From Streptomyces endocoffeicus (GTDB lineage Bacteria > Actinomycetota > Actinomycetes > Streptomycetales > Streptomycetaceae), in contig NZ_JAERRG010000017.1 of the NCBI RefSeq assembly GCF_016741935.1, positions 62,001 to 126,000 of the forward strand: a DNA stretch of 64,000 nt, in the 5' to 3' direction. The notes under the pieces were generated by a model, which did not search any database, had not been told where the DNA came from, and saw only the letters and a list, made by a program, of their open reading frames with translations. Shown here one piece after another: positions 23,646-31,134 of this stretch; the stretch's first letter is position 1; each line of letters starts with the position of its first letter. Made by a program: the position numbers and the translations under genes.

Positions 23646-26357
23646 ATGAGCGAGAAGCCAGCGGGAGCTGATATGCCCGAGGAGACGGTGGGTTCGCAGG
23701 TGTCGCCGATGTCACAGGGGTCCTCGATGTCGGACATGTCGTCCATGTCCTCGATGTCGACGGTGTGGCAGAGCAGTCCTCCCGGTTCGATCTATGACTA
23801 CATCCGGGTCGCCTCCTTCGCGCTCGGGCCCGACGGCCGGATCGCGCAGTGGAGCGAACGGGCCGCGGAGTTGCTGGGGCTGACGGCGGACCAGGCCATC
23901 GGCAAGGATCCGGTGGAGGCGTTCGTACCGCCGGAGTACCAGGAGACGGGCCAGCGCGCGGTGGCCGACATCCTCGACGGCCGGGAGTGGACCGGGCTGG
24001 TTCCCTACCGTAACCCCCGGACGCCGAGCGGGCATGGCATCGCCGAGGTCTATGTGATGCCCGCTCAGGACGAGGACGGAAAGCGGGCCGCGCTCTGTAT
24101 CGCGGTGGACGTCAGCGCGTTGCGCGGACTGGAAACCGATCTTGCTTCTTCACAGGCCGTTTTCGGTCAATCTCCGCTCGGCTTCTTCCTCTTCGGGACC
24201 GATCTGCGGATCCTCCGCGTCAATGAGCGCTTTGCGAAGGTTTTCGGTCGCCCCACCGAGGAGTACCGCGGCATCACCCCGCACGATCTGCTGCCGCGTG
24301 GCGAGGCAGACCGGCTGGCCGCCGCGCTGCGCCAGGTCCTGGACTCCGGGCAGTCGCTGACCGACATGCCCATCGTGGGCCAGGCGCCGGGCAGCCCCGA
24401 CCGCCGCCGCTGGTCGGTTTCGCTCTACCGGCTGCACAGCGGCTCCGGCCGCCCCATCGGCGTCGCCGGGCTCGCCACGGATGTCACCGGCCGCCGCCGC
24501 GCCGAACAGGAGGCCGCGGGCGTACGGCGCAATCTGGCGCTGCTGAACGAGGCCGGGGCCCGAATAGGCACCTCGCTCGACCTGGAGACCACCGCCCGCG
24601 AACTGCTGGACGTGGCCGTACCGCAGTTCTGCGACCTGGCCTCGGTCGACCTCTACCAGGGGCTGCTCTCCGGCGACGAGACCCCGCCCGGGCTCGCCGA
24701 CGGCAGCGCCGAGCTGCGCCGCGTCGCCTTCGCCAGCGCGGTCTCCGACGGCCCGGTCCCCTTCGGCGACATCTGCCGCGTCAACACCGTGGAGGACCCC
24801 AAGCCCATCCAGGTCGGCGAGGTGCACCGCTACCCCTTCAACTCGCTGTGCGCCCACGCCCTGCGCACCGCCCAGGTCCGCGTCGTCCCCGGGCGGGACG
24901 GCAGCGAGGCCCTGGAGCTCGGGGCCATGCTGCAGTCCACCCTCGTGGTGCCGATGGTCGCGCGGGACACCGTCGTCGGCCTGGCCCAGTTCTCCCGCAC
25001 CAAGGGCAGCGAGCCGTTCGGCGAACGGGACCGCGCGCTCGCCGTCGAGCTGGCCGCCCGCGCCGCCGTCAGCATCGACAACGCCCGGCTGTACCGCAGA
25101 GAACATGAACGCGCGCTGATACTCCAGCGCAGTCTGCTCCCGCCCGGCGACCCGGAGGCCGCCGGGCTCGATATCGCCTGCCGCTATCTGCCGGGGAACG
25201 CGGCGACCGAGGTGGGCGGCGACTGGTTCGACGTGATCGAGCTGCCCGGACACCGCACCGCGCTGGTGGTCGGCGACGTCATGGGGCGGGGGCTGCGCGC
25301 CGCCGTGGCCATGGGCGAGCTGCGCACCGCCGTACGCACCCTCGCCCTGCTCGACCTGGAGCCCGCCGAGGTGCTCTCCGCGCTCGACGAGATCGCCCGC
25401 GGCCTCGGCACTCCCGGCGGCTCGCACGCCGGCGCGCGGTCCGGCTCGCGCGCCCTCGTGCGCGACGGCAAGGCCGCCGACGACTCCTCCGATCTGACCG
25501 AGGTCTACCTCGCCACCTGCGTCTACGCCGTCTACGACCCGGTCACCCGGCGCTGCACGTTCGCCAACGCCGGGCATCCGCCCCCTGTCCTCGTGGAGCC
25601 GGGCGAGGACGCCCTGCTGATGGAGGTCCCGCCCGGATTGCCGCTCGGCGTGGGCGGCGAGCCGTTCGAGGAGATCGAGGTCGAGCTCCCCGACGGCGCG
25701 CTGCTGGCCCTCTACACCGACGGTCTGGTCGAGTCCCGCGACCACAGTCTTGACGAGGGGCTCCAGGCCCTGCGCGCGGCCCTCAACACCCCGGACGGCG
25801 CCGACGGCGCGAGCGGCGCGGCCGGCGCGGCCGGATCCCTCGAGGACGTCTGCGACCACGTCCTGAGCACCCTCGACACCCACCACGGCGAGGACGACAT
25901 CGCCCTGCTGATGGCCCGGGTGCAGGGCCTGTCGGCCGAGTCGGTCGGCGACTGGCACCTTCCCAGCGCCCCGCAGTCCGTGGGCCGGGCCCGCGAACTG
26001 GCCCGGGAGCAGCTGGAGTCCTGGGGTCTTGACGATCTGGTGGACACCACCGAGCTGCTGGTCAGCGAGCTGGTCACCAATGCCCTGCGGTACGGAGAGG
26101 GCGAGATCCGGCTGCGGCTGCTGCTGGACCGCACGCTGGTGTGCGAGGTCTGGGACGGCGGTCTGGTGCAGCCCCGGCGGCGGCGCGCCCGGGACACCGA
26201 CGAAGGCGGGCGCGGGCTCCAACTGGTCGGGCTGCTCAGCGCGGGCTGGGGCAGCCGCAGGACCCCGTTCGGCAAGACCGTCTGGTTCGAGCTGGCCCTT
26301 CCGGACGGCGAGTCCTCGGGCCCGGACTCGGTGGAGGCGCTGCTCAGCCTGTGGTGA
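23646..26357 (+). CDS. PAS-PAS-GAF-SpoIIE phosphatase with HATPase domain
   Basis: This 903-residue signalling protein has Ser/Met-rich N-terminal repeats (MSQGSSMSDMSSMSSMS). PAS domains lie at about 48-155 and 165-280, and a GAF domain at about 300-485 (TSLDLETTARELLDVAVPQF). The PP2C/SpoIIE phosphatase is at about 500-760, with GGDWFDVIELPG, LVVGDVMGRGLRAA, FANAGHPPPVL and ALYTDGLVESRD. A C-terminal RsbW-type HATPase follows (LLVSELVTNALRYGEGEIRL, DEGGRGLQLVG). Phosphatase and anti-sigma-kinase-like modules in one chain suggest control of an anti-anti-sigma partner-switching pathway. The signal is unknown. No sigma factor or antagonist gene is adjacent. Confidence 0.93.
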   Translation: MSEKPAGADMPEETVGSQVSPMSQGSSMSDMSSMSSMSTVWQSSPPGSIYDYIRVASFALGPDGRIAQWSERAAELLGLTADQAIGKDPVEAFVPPEYQETGQRAVADILDGREWTGLVPYRNPRTPSGHGIAEVYVMPAQDEDGKRAALCIAVDVSALRGLETDLASSQAVFGQSPLGFFLFGTDLRILRVNERFAKVFGRPTEEYRGITPHDLLPRGEADRLAAALRQVLDSGQSLTDMPIVGQAPGSPDRRRWSVSLYRLHSGSGRPIGVAGLATDVTGRRRAEQEAAGVRRNLALLNEAGARIGTSLDLETTARELLDVAVPQFCDLASVDLYQGLLSGDETPPGLADGSAELRRVAFASAVSDGPVPFGDICRVNTVEDPKPIQVGEVHRYPFNSLCAHALRTAQVRVVPGRDGSEALELGAMLQSTLVVPMVARDTVVGLAQFSRTKGSEPFGERDRALAVELAARAAVSIDNARLYRREHERALILQRSLLPPGDPEAAGLDIACRYLPGNAATEVGGDWFDVIELPGHRTALVVGDVMGRGLRAAVAMGELRTAVRTLALLDLEPAEVLSALDEIARGLGTPGGSHAGARSGSRALVRDGKAADDSSDLTEVYLATCVYAVYDPVTRRCTFANAGHPPPVLVEPGEDALLMEVPPGLPLGVGGEPFEEIEVELPDGALLALYTDGLVESRDHSLDEGLQALRAALNTPDGADGASGAAGAAGSLEDVCDHVLSTLDTHHGEDDIALLMARVQGLSAESVGDWHLPSAPQSVGRARELAREQLESWGLDDLVDTTELLVSELVTNALRYGEGEIRLRLLLDRTLVCEVWDGGLVQPRRRRARDTDEGGRGLQLVGLLSAGWGSRRTPFGKTVWFELALPDGESSGPDSVEALLSLW

Positions 26358-26470
26358 CGGGCCACGGCTCGCTGCGGCGGCGGCCCGTTACGGCAGCGGC
26401 CCGTACGGCCATGGCCCGTTACGGCGGCGGGCCCGCGGCACCAAGCGGAGGGCGAGCACCGGCCCCGGCG

Positions 26471-26878
26471 GGTCGGCGGGTCTTTCCCCTACCCGCCCCT
26501 TCCCGAAACCGGGGCTCCGCCCCAGACCCCGAACTGGGGCTTTGCCCCAGACCCTGAGCTGGGACTTTGCTCCAGACCCTGAGCTGGGGCTTTGCCCCGG
26601 GCCCCGAGCCGGGGCTCCGCCCCAGACCCCGAACTGTGGCTTTGCCCCGGGCCCCAGGCCCCGAGCTGTGGCTTTGCCCCAGGCCCCGAGCCGGGGCTTT
26701 GTCCCAGGCCCCGAGCCGGGGCTTCGCCCCAGACCGCGGGCCGAGGCTTCGCCCCTTCCCGCGGCATCGATATGCGGCTCCGCCGCGTGGCGGGGCTTCG
26801 CCCCAGACCTCGGGGTCCAGGGGCGGAGCCCCTGGTATCGGGAAGGGGCGGGGAGGGGATCAGCCCGCCGCAGGCGTC
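26471..26878. repeat. GC-rich repeat element, copy A
   Basis: This element of about 408 bp has inverted ends: CCCGCCCCTTCCCGAAACC inside its left end and GGTATCGGGAAGGGGCGGGG inside its right end. The interior is an array of about ten variants of GGGGCTTTGCCCCAG(A/G)CCC. It also holds ATCGATATGCGGCTCCGC near 26766. Left outer flank TCGGCGGGTCTTTCCCCT matches the outer end of copy B at 33265-33750 in the opposite orientation. It ends at the sdhB stop codon. No coding sequence is present. Confidence 0.75.
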
Positions 26879-27647
26879 ACTGCCCCCGCCGCCGGATCTT
26901 GTTGCCGAGCCAGACCAGCGGATCGTACTTACGGTCCGCCGCCCGCTCCTTGAGCGGGATCAGCGCATTGTCCGTGATCTTGATCTGCTCGGGGCAGACC
27001 TCCGTACAGCACTTGGTGATGTTGCAGTAGCCCAGTCCGTGCTCCTCCTGGGCGGTGCTCTTGCGGTCAAGACCGGCCTCGGCCGCCGCGTCCAGCGGAT
27101 GCATGTCCAGCTCCGCGACCCGCATCAGGAACCGAGGCCCGGCGAACGCCTCCTTGTTCTCCTCGAAGTCCCGCACCACATGGCAGGTGTCCTGGCACAG
27201 GAAGCACTCGATGCACTTGCGGAACTCCTGCGACCGGTTCACATCCTCCTGCCACATCCGGTACTCGCCCGGACCCAGCCCCTCCGGGGGCACGAAGGAG
27301 GGCACCTCACGGGCCTTGGTGTAGTTGAACGACACATCCGTCACCAGGTCCCGCACCACCGGGAAGGCCCGCAGCGGGGTGATGGTGATCGTCTCGTTCC
27401 GTTCGAACACCGACATCCGGGTCATGCACAGCAGCCGGGGCCGGCCGTTGACCTCGGCGCTGCACGAACCGCATTTGCCCGCCTTGCAGTTCCAGCGGAC
27501 GGCCAGGTCGGGGGCCTGGGTGGCCTGCAGCCGGTGGACGATGTCCAGCACGACCTCGCCGTCGTTGACCTCGACGTGGAAGTCCTTCAGACCGCCGCCG
27601 TCCTGGTCGCCCCGCCACACCCGGAAGTGGGCCTCGTACGCACTCAC
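26877..27647 (-). CDS. sdhB: Succinate dehydrogenase iron-sulfur subunit
   Basis: This 256-residue protein carries three cluster sites: [2Fe-2S] C54, C59, C62, C74 (WNCKAGKCGSC, RLLC), [4Fe-4S] CIECFLCQDTC at 145-155, and the [3Fe-4S]/second set GYCNITKCCTEVC at 208-218. It passes electrons from the flavoprotein to quinone at the membrane anchor. The ATG overlaps the sdhA stop by four bases. The gene is distal in the operon and its stop touches repeat copy A. Confidence 0.94.
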   Translation of the reverse strand: MSAYEAHFRVWRGDQDGGGLKDFHVEVNDGEVVLDIVHRLQATQAPDLAVRWNCKAGKCGSCSAEVNGRPRLLCMTRMSVFERNETITITPLRAFPVVRDLVTDVSFNYTKAREVPSFVPPEGLGPGEYRMWQEDVNRSQEFRKCIECFLCQDTCHVVRDFEENKEAFAGPRFLMRVAELDMHPLDAAAEAGLDRKSTAQEEHGLGYCNITKCCTEVCPEQIKITDNALIPLKERAADRKYDPLVWLGNKIRRRGQ

Positions 27648-29599
27648 TGGGTCAGCTCCTCGTCCGTCAGGTACTTCACCAGCTCGTCCTTCTCGAACAG
27701 GTTCAGCAGGTCGGGCCGGATGGGCGGCATCTCACGCCGCTCGAGCCGGATCTGGCCGTGCCCGGTGTCGGGTGCCGCCAGCCCGCCCGAGGGGTCGGAG
27801 AGCCGGCAGACCAGATTGAGCCGTCGCCATTCCCGGTCCATCTCGGGGCAGTCGTCGCGGGTGTGCCCGCCGCGGCTCTCGGTGCGCTCCAGCGCGGCGC
27901 GGGCCACGCACTCGCTGACCAGCAGCATGTTGCGCAGATCGATCGCCAGGTGCCAGCCGGGGTTGAACTGCCGGTGGCCCTCGACCCCGGCGCGGCGCGC
28001 CCGGATCCGCAGACTGGCCAGCCGGTGCAGCGCCTCCTCCATCTCCTCGGCCTTGCGGATGATCCCCACCAGGTCGTTCATCGACTGCTGGAGCTCCTGG
28101 TGGAGGGTGTACGGGTTCTCCGGCGGCCCGGCAGGGCCCGCGGTCTCGTCCGGCTCACCGGCCTCGGCGCTGAACGGGCGCAGCGCCTCGGCCGCCGCCA
28201 GGTCCAGCTGTGCCTCGTCCGGCACCGGACGGGTGCCCGAATCCGCGATCTCCTGGGCGTAGCGGGCCGCGTGGAGCCCGGCGCGGCGCCCGAAGACCAG
28301 CAGGTCGGAGAGGGAGTTGCCGCCGAGCCGGTTGGAGCCGTGCATCCCGCCCGCGACCTCGCCCGCGGCGAACAGGCCGGGCACGCCGGTGGCGGCCGCG
28401 GTGTCCGGGTCGACGTCCACTCCGCCCATCACGTAGTGACAGGTGGGGCCCACCTCCATGGGCTCGGCGGTGATGTCGACGTCCGCGAGCTCCTTGAACT
28501 GGTGGTGCATCGAGGGCAGCCGCCGCTTGATGACCTCGGGGGACATCCGGGTGGAGACGTCGAGGAAGACCCCGCCGTGCGGGGAGCCCCGGCCCGCCTT
28601 GACCTCGGCGTTGATGGCGCGGGCCACCTCGTCGCGGGGGAGCAGCTCGGGCGGGCGGTGGTTGTGGTCCGGGTCCTCGTACCAGCGGTCGGCCTCGTCC
28701 TCGGACTGGGCGTACTTCTCCTTGAAGACGTCCGGGATGTAGTCGAACATGAACCGCTTGCCCTCGCTGTTGCGCAGCACCCCGCCGTCGCCGCGCACCG
28801 ACTCGGTGACCAGGATGCCCTTCACCGAGGGCGGCCAGACCATACCGGTCGGGTGGAACTGCACGAACTCCATGTTGATCAGCGGGGCGCCCGCGAGCAG
28901 CGCCAGTGAGTGGCCGTCGCCGGTGTACTCCCAGGAGTTGGAGGTCACCTTGAAGGACTTGCCGATACCGCCGGTGGCCAGCACCACGGCCGGGGCGTCC
29001 AGGGCGAAGAACCGGCCCGATTCGCGCTCGTAGCCGAAGACCCCGGCGACCCGGTCGCCGTCCTTGACGATCCGGGTGACCGTGCACTCCTGGAAGATCT
29101 TCAGTCGGGACTCGTAGTCGCCGGTGGCGGCCTTGTCCTCCTGCTGGAGGGAGACGATCTTCTGCTGGAGGGTGCGGATCAGCTCCAGGCCGGTGCGGTC
29201 CCCGACATGGGCGAGGCGGGGGTACTCATGGCCGCCGAAGTTCCGCTGGGAGATCTTGCCCTCCGGGGTGCGGTCGAAGAGCGCGCCCCAGGTCTCCAGC
29301 TCCCAGACCCGGTCCGGGGCCTCCTGGGCGTGCAGCTCGGCCATCCGCCAGTGGTTGAGGAACTTGCCCCCGCGCATGGTGTCGCGGAAGTGCACCTGCC
29401 AGTTGTCGCGCTCGTTGACGTTGCCCATGCTGGCGGCGATGCCGCCCTCGGCCATCACCGTATGGGCCTTGCCGAACAGCGACTTGCAGATGACGGCGCA
29501 GCGCATGCCCTGCTCGCGGGCCTCGATCGCGGCACGCAGCCCGGCGCCGCCCGCGCCGATCACGACCACGTCCCACGCCTGCCGCTCGACTTGCGTCAT
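27644..29599 (-). CDS. sdhA: Succinate dehydrogenase/fumarate reductase flavoprotein subunit
   Basis: This 651-residue flavoprotein has the FAD Rossmann loop VVVIGAGGAGLRAAIEA at its N-terminus. GKAHTVMAEGGIAA carries the histidine expected to hold FAD covalently. Active-site segments PTCHYVMGGVDVD and GEVAGGMHGSNRLGGNSL are present. The C-terminal helical region ends near LTDEELTQ. It oxidises succinate to fumarate (or the reverse). It lies 16 bp after the membrane-anchor gene and overlaps sdhB, in the order of the mycobacterial Sdh1 (Rv0249c-Rv0247c) type. Confidence 0.95.
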   Translation of the reverse strand: MTQVERQAWDVVVIGAGGAGLRAAIEAREQGMRCAVICKSLFGKAHTVMAEGGIAASMGNVNERDNWQVHFRDTMRGGKFLNHWRMAELHAQEAPDRVWELETWGALFDRTPEGKISQRNFGGHEYPRLAHVGDRTGLELIRTLQQKIVSLQQEDKAATGDYESRLKIFQECTVTRIVKDGDRVAGVFGYERESGRFFALDAPAVVLATGGIGKSFKVTSNSWEYTGDGHSLALLAGAPLINMEFVQFHPTGMVWPPSVKGILVTESVRGDGGVLRNSEGKRFMFDYIPDVFKEKYAQSEDEADRWYEDPDHNHRPPELLPRDEVARAINAEVKAGRGSPHGGVFLDVSTRMSPEVIKRRLPSMHHQFKELADVDITAEPMEVGPTCHYVMGGVDVDPDTAAATGVPGLFAAGEVAGGMHGSNRLGGNSLSDLLVFGRRAGLHAARYAQEIADSGTRPVPDEAQLDLAAAEALRPFSAEAGEPDETAGPAGPPENPYTLHQELQQSMNDLVGIIRKAEEMEEALHRLASLRIRARRAGVEGHRQFNPGWHLAIDLRNMLLVSECVARAALERTESRGGHTRDDCPEMDREWRRLNLVCRLSDPSGGLAAPDTGHGQIRLERREMPPIRPDLLNLFEKDELVKYLTDEELTQ

Positions 29600-29615
29600 C
29601 GGATGAGCACCTCTC

Positions 29616-30467
29616 CTAGAAAAAGCGGGGATCGTCGAAGGCGCCGCTCGCCACCAGATAGACGTAGAAGTCCGCGACGGCGACGCTGATGAGAGAGGCC
29701 CAGGCCAGCTGCATATGGCGTGCGTTGAGCCCGCTCACCCAGCCCCAGAGCCGATAGCGCACCGGATGCCGGGAGAAGTGCTTCAGCCGGCCGCCGACGA
29801 TATGGCGGCAGGAGTGGCAGGAGAGGGTGTACGCCCAGATCAGCGCGATGTTGGCGAGCAGCACCAGGGTGCCCAGGCCCATATGGCCCCAGCGGCCGTG
29901 CTCGTCCCGGAAGGCGAGCACGGTGTCATAGGTGAGGATCCCCGCGACGATCACCGCGAAGTAGAAGAAGTAGCGGTGGATGTTCTGCAGGATCAGCGGG
30001 AAGCGGGTCTCGCCGGTGTACTTGGCGCGCGGTTCGGCGACCGCGCAGGCGGGCGGTGAGGCCCAGAAGCCCCGGTAATACGCCTTGCGGTAGTAGTAGC
30101 AGGTGAGCCGGAACCCTAGCGGGAAGATCAGGATCAGCAGTGCCGGGGACAGGCCCCACCACGCGCCGAAGATCTCCCAGTTGGCGCCGCCCTTCATGGG
30201 CACGCAGTTCTGGGCGACGCAGGGCGAGTAGAAGGGGGAGACGTACGGCTCGGCGTAGTAGTCGTCCCCCGCGAAGGCCCGCCAGGTCGAGTAGACGATG
30301 AACGCGAACAGTCCGGCGGCGGTGATGGCGGGGGAGAGCCACCAGCGGTCGCTGCGCAGATGGCGGCCGGGGATGGCGGCGCGCGAGGGGCTGTGCACGC
30401 CGTGCGGGGCCGTTCCGGAGTCTGCGGGTGCGGGCGTGGTGGCTTGCGGGTCGGTGCCTGTGGCCAA
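29616..30467 (-). CDS. Succinate dehydrogenase membrane anchor subunit (SdhC-like)
   Basis: This 283-residue membrane protein has about five helices: WWLSPAITAAGLFAFIVYS, GLSPALLILIFPLGFRL, HRYFFYFAVIVAGILTYDTV, LGTLVLLANIALIWAYTLS and LAWASLISVAVADFYVYLVA. Between TM1 and TM2 is a loop with two cysteines (YSPCVAQNCVPMKGG). Histidines in NIHRYFF, LSCHSCRHIVGG and FSRHP are candidate haem ligands. Position directly upstream of sdhA supports the assignment. It anchors the enzyme and probably reduces menaquinone. Confidence 0.82.
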   Translation of the reverse strand: MATGTDPQATTPAPADSGTAPHGVHSPSRAAIPGRHLRSDRWWLSPAITAAGLFAFIVYSTWRAFAGDDYYAEPYVSPFYSPCVAQNCVPMKGGANWEIFGAWWGLSPALLILIFPLGFRLTCYYYRKAYYRGFWASPPACAVAEPRAKYTGETRFPLILQNIHRYFFYFAVIVAGILTYDTVLAFRDEHGRWGHMGLGTLVLLANIALIWAYTLSCHSCRHIVGGRLKHFSRHPVRYRLWGWVSGLNARHMQLAWASLISVAVADFYVYLVASGAFDDPRFF

Positions 30468-30542
30468 GGGGAACTCCGCGGTGGAGTGGTATGGGGGGAC
30501 GGTGGGGATGCGCCCCGTGACGGGAGGCGCGCCGGCCCGTCC

Positions 30543-30827
30543 CTAGGGCGCGTGGCGATCTCTCGCGCCGAGGCCCTCGTCGTCGACGTCCGACCACAGC
30601 GCGCTGTCGTACGGGGCGTCGGGGACCGGAACCATTTCGGGGCGTGATCGCTCCACGGGAGTCGTCTCGCGCAGCAGGGCGAGGCTCTCGCGCAGGTGGT
30701 CCGCGTCGGTGCGGACCCGGCGTATCTCCAGCCCGCCGGCGCCCACCCGCTGCTCCAGCCGGGAGACGGAACGGACGAGGTCATCGAGACAGCGCTGGAC
30801 GGCCGTCAAGTCGTCGTTCAAGGACAT
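30543..30827 (-). CDS. Small coiled-coil protein of the sdh operon
   Basis: This 94-residue protein begins MSLNDDLTAVQRCLDDLVRS, with heptad-like VSRLEQRVGAGGLEIRRVR, then LRESLALLRETTPVE. The acidic C-terminus contains DAPYDSALWSDVDDEG. It is first in the sdh transcription unit, 75 bp before the anchor gene. A ribosome site GGAAGTGAGGG precedes ATG 30827. A similar small gene precedes the anchor gene in mycobacterial sdh1 operons. Its role is unknown; an assembly or regulatory partner is possible. Confidence 0.75.
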   Translation of the reverse strand: MSLNDDLTAVQRCLDDLVRSVSRLEQRVGAGGLEIRRVRTDADHLRESLALLRETTPVERSRPEMVPVPDAPYDSALWSDVDDEGLGARDRHAP

Positions 30828-31068
30828 GACTTGCCCTCACTTCCGCGGTTGCGGTTGGCGACGCTTATGCGACAGCGAGTGTTACGCGCCACGGTCCTGG
30901 TTGTGAAGGGATCTGTCGGGATTGGCGCCGTCACCGGCGGGATTCCGCCGCCGCGCGCCGGAGTGCGCGCCCGCCGCATTGATCCGGGCGGGTGATCCTT
31001 TCCCCTCATGGCCGTCTCCATGGCCCTCTCGGCGTGCTGTCCGATGAACCGTCGCTTTGAGTGAGGAG

Positions 31069-31108
31069 TATATGCGATCAGCGTCACACTATGCCAAATG
31101 CGCATATA
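31069..31108. promoter_or_regulatory. Inverted repeat before the orphan binding-protein gene
   Basis: TATATGCG (31069-31076) and CGCATATA (31101-31108) are perfect complements 24 bases apart, ending 26 bp before ATG 31135. The sequence is AT-rich for this genome. It probably covers the promoter. The rest of the 30828-31134 gap is a divergent spacer in which I see no gene. Confidence 0.5.
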
Positions 31109-31134
31109 TCCGTCACCCTGCGGAGGTACGAGCC

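Noticed and set aside
26500..26760. Possible CRISPR array
   Set aside because: Units are short, degenerate and self-complementary, and the spacers are variants of each other. No cas genes are in the window.
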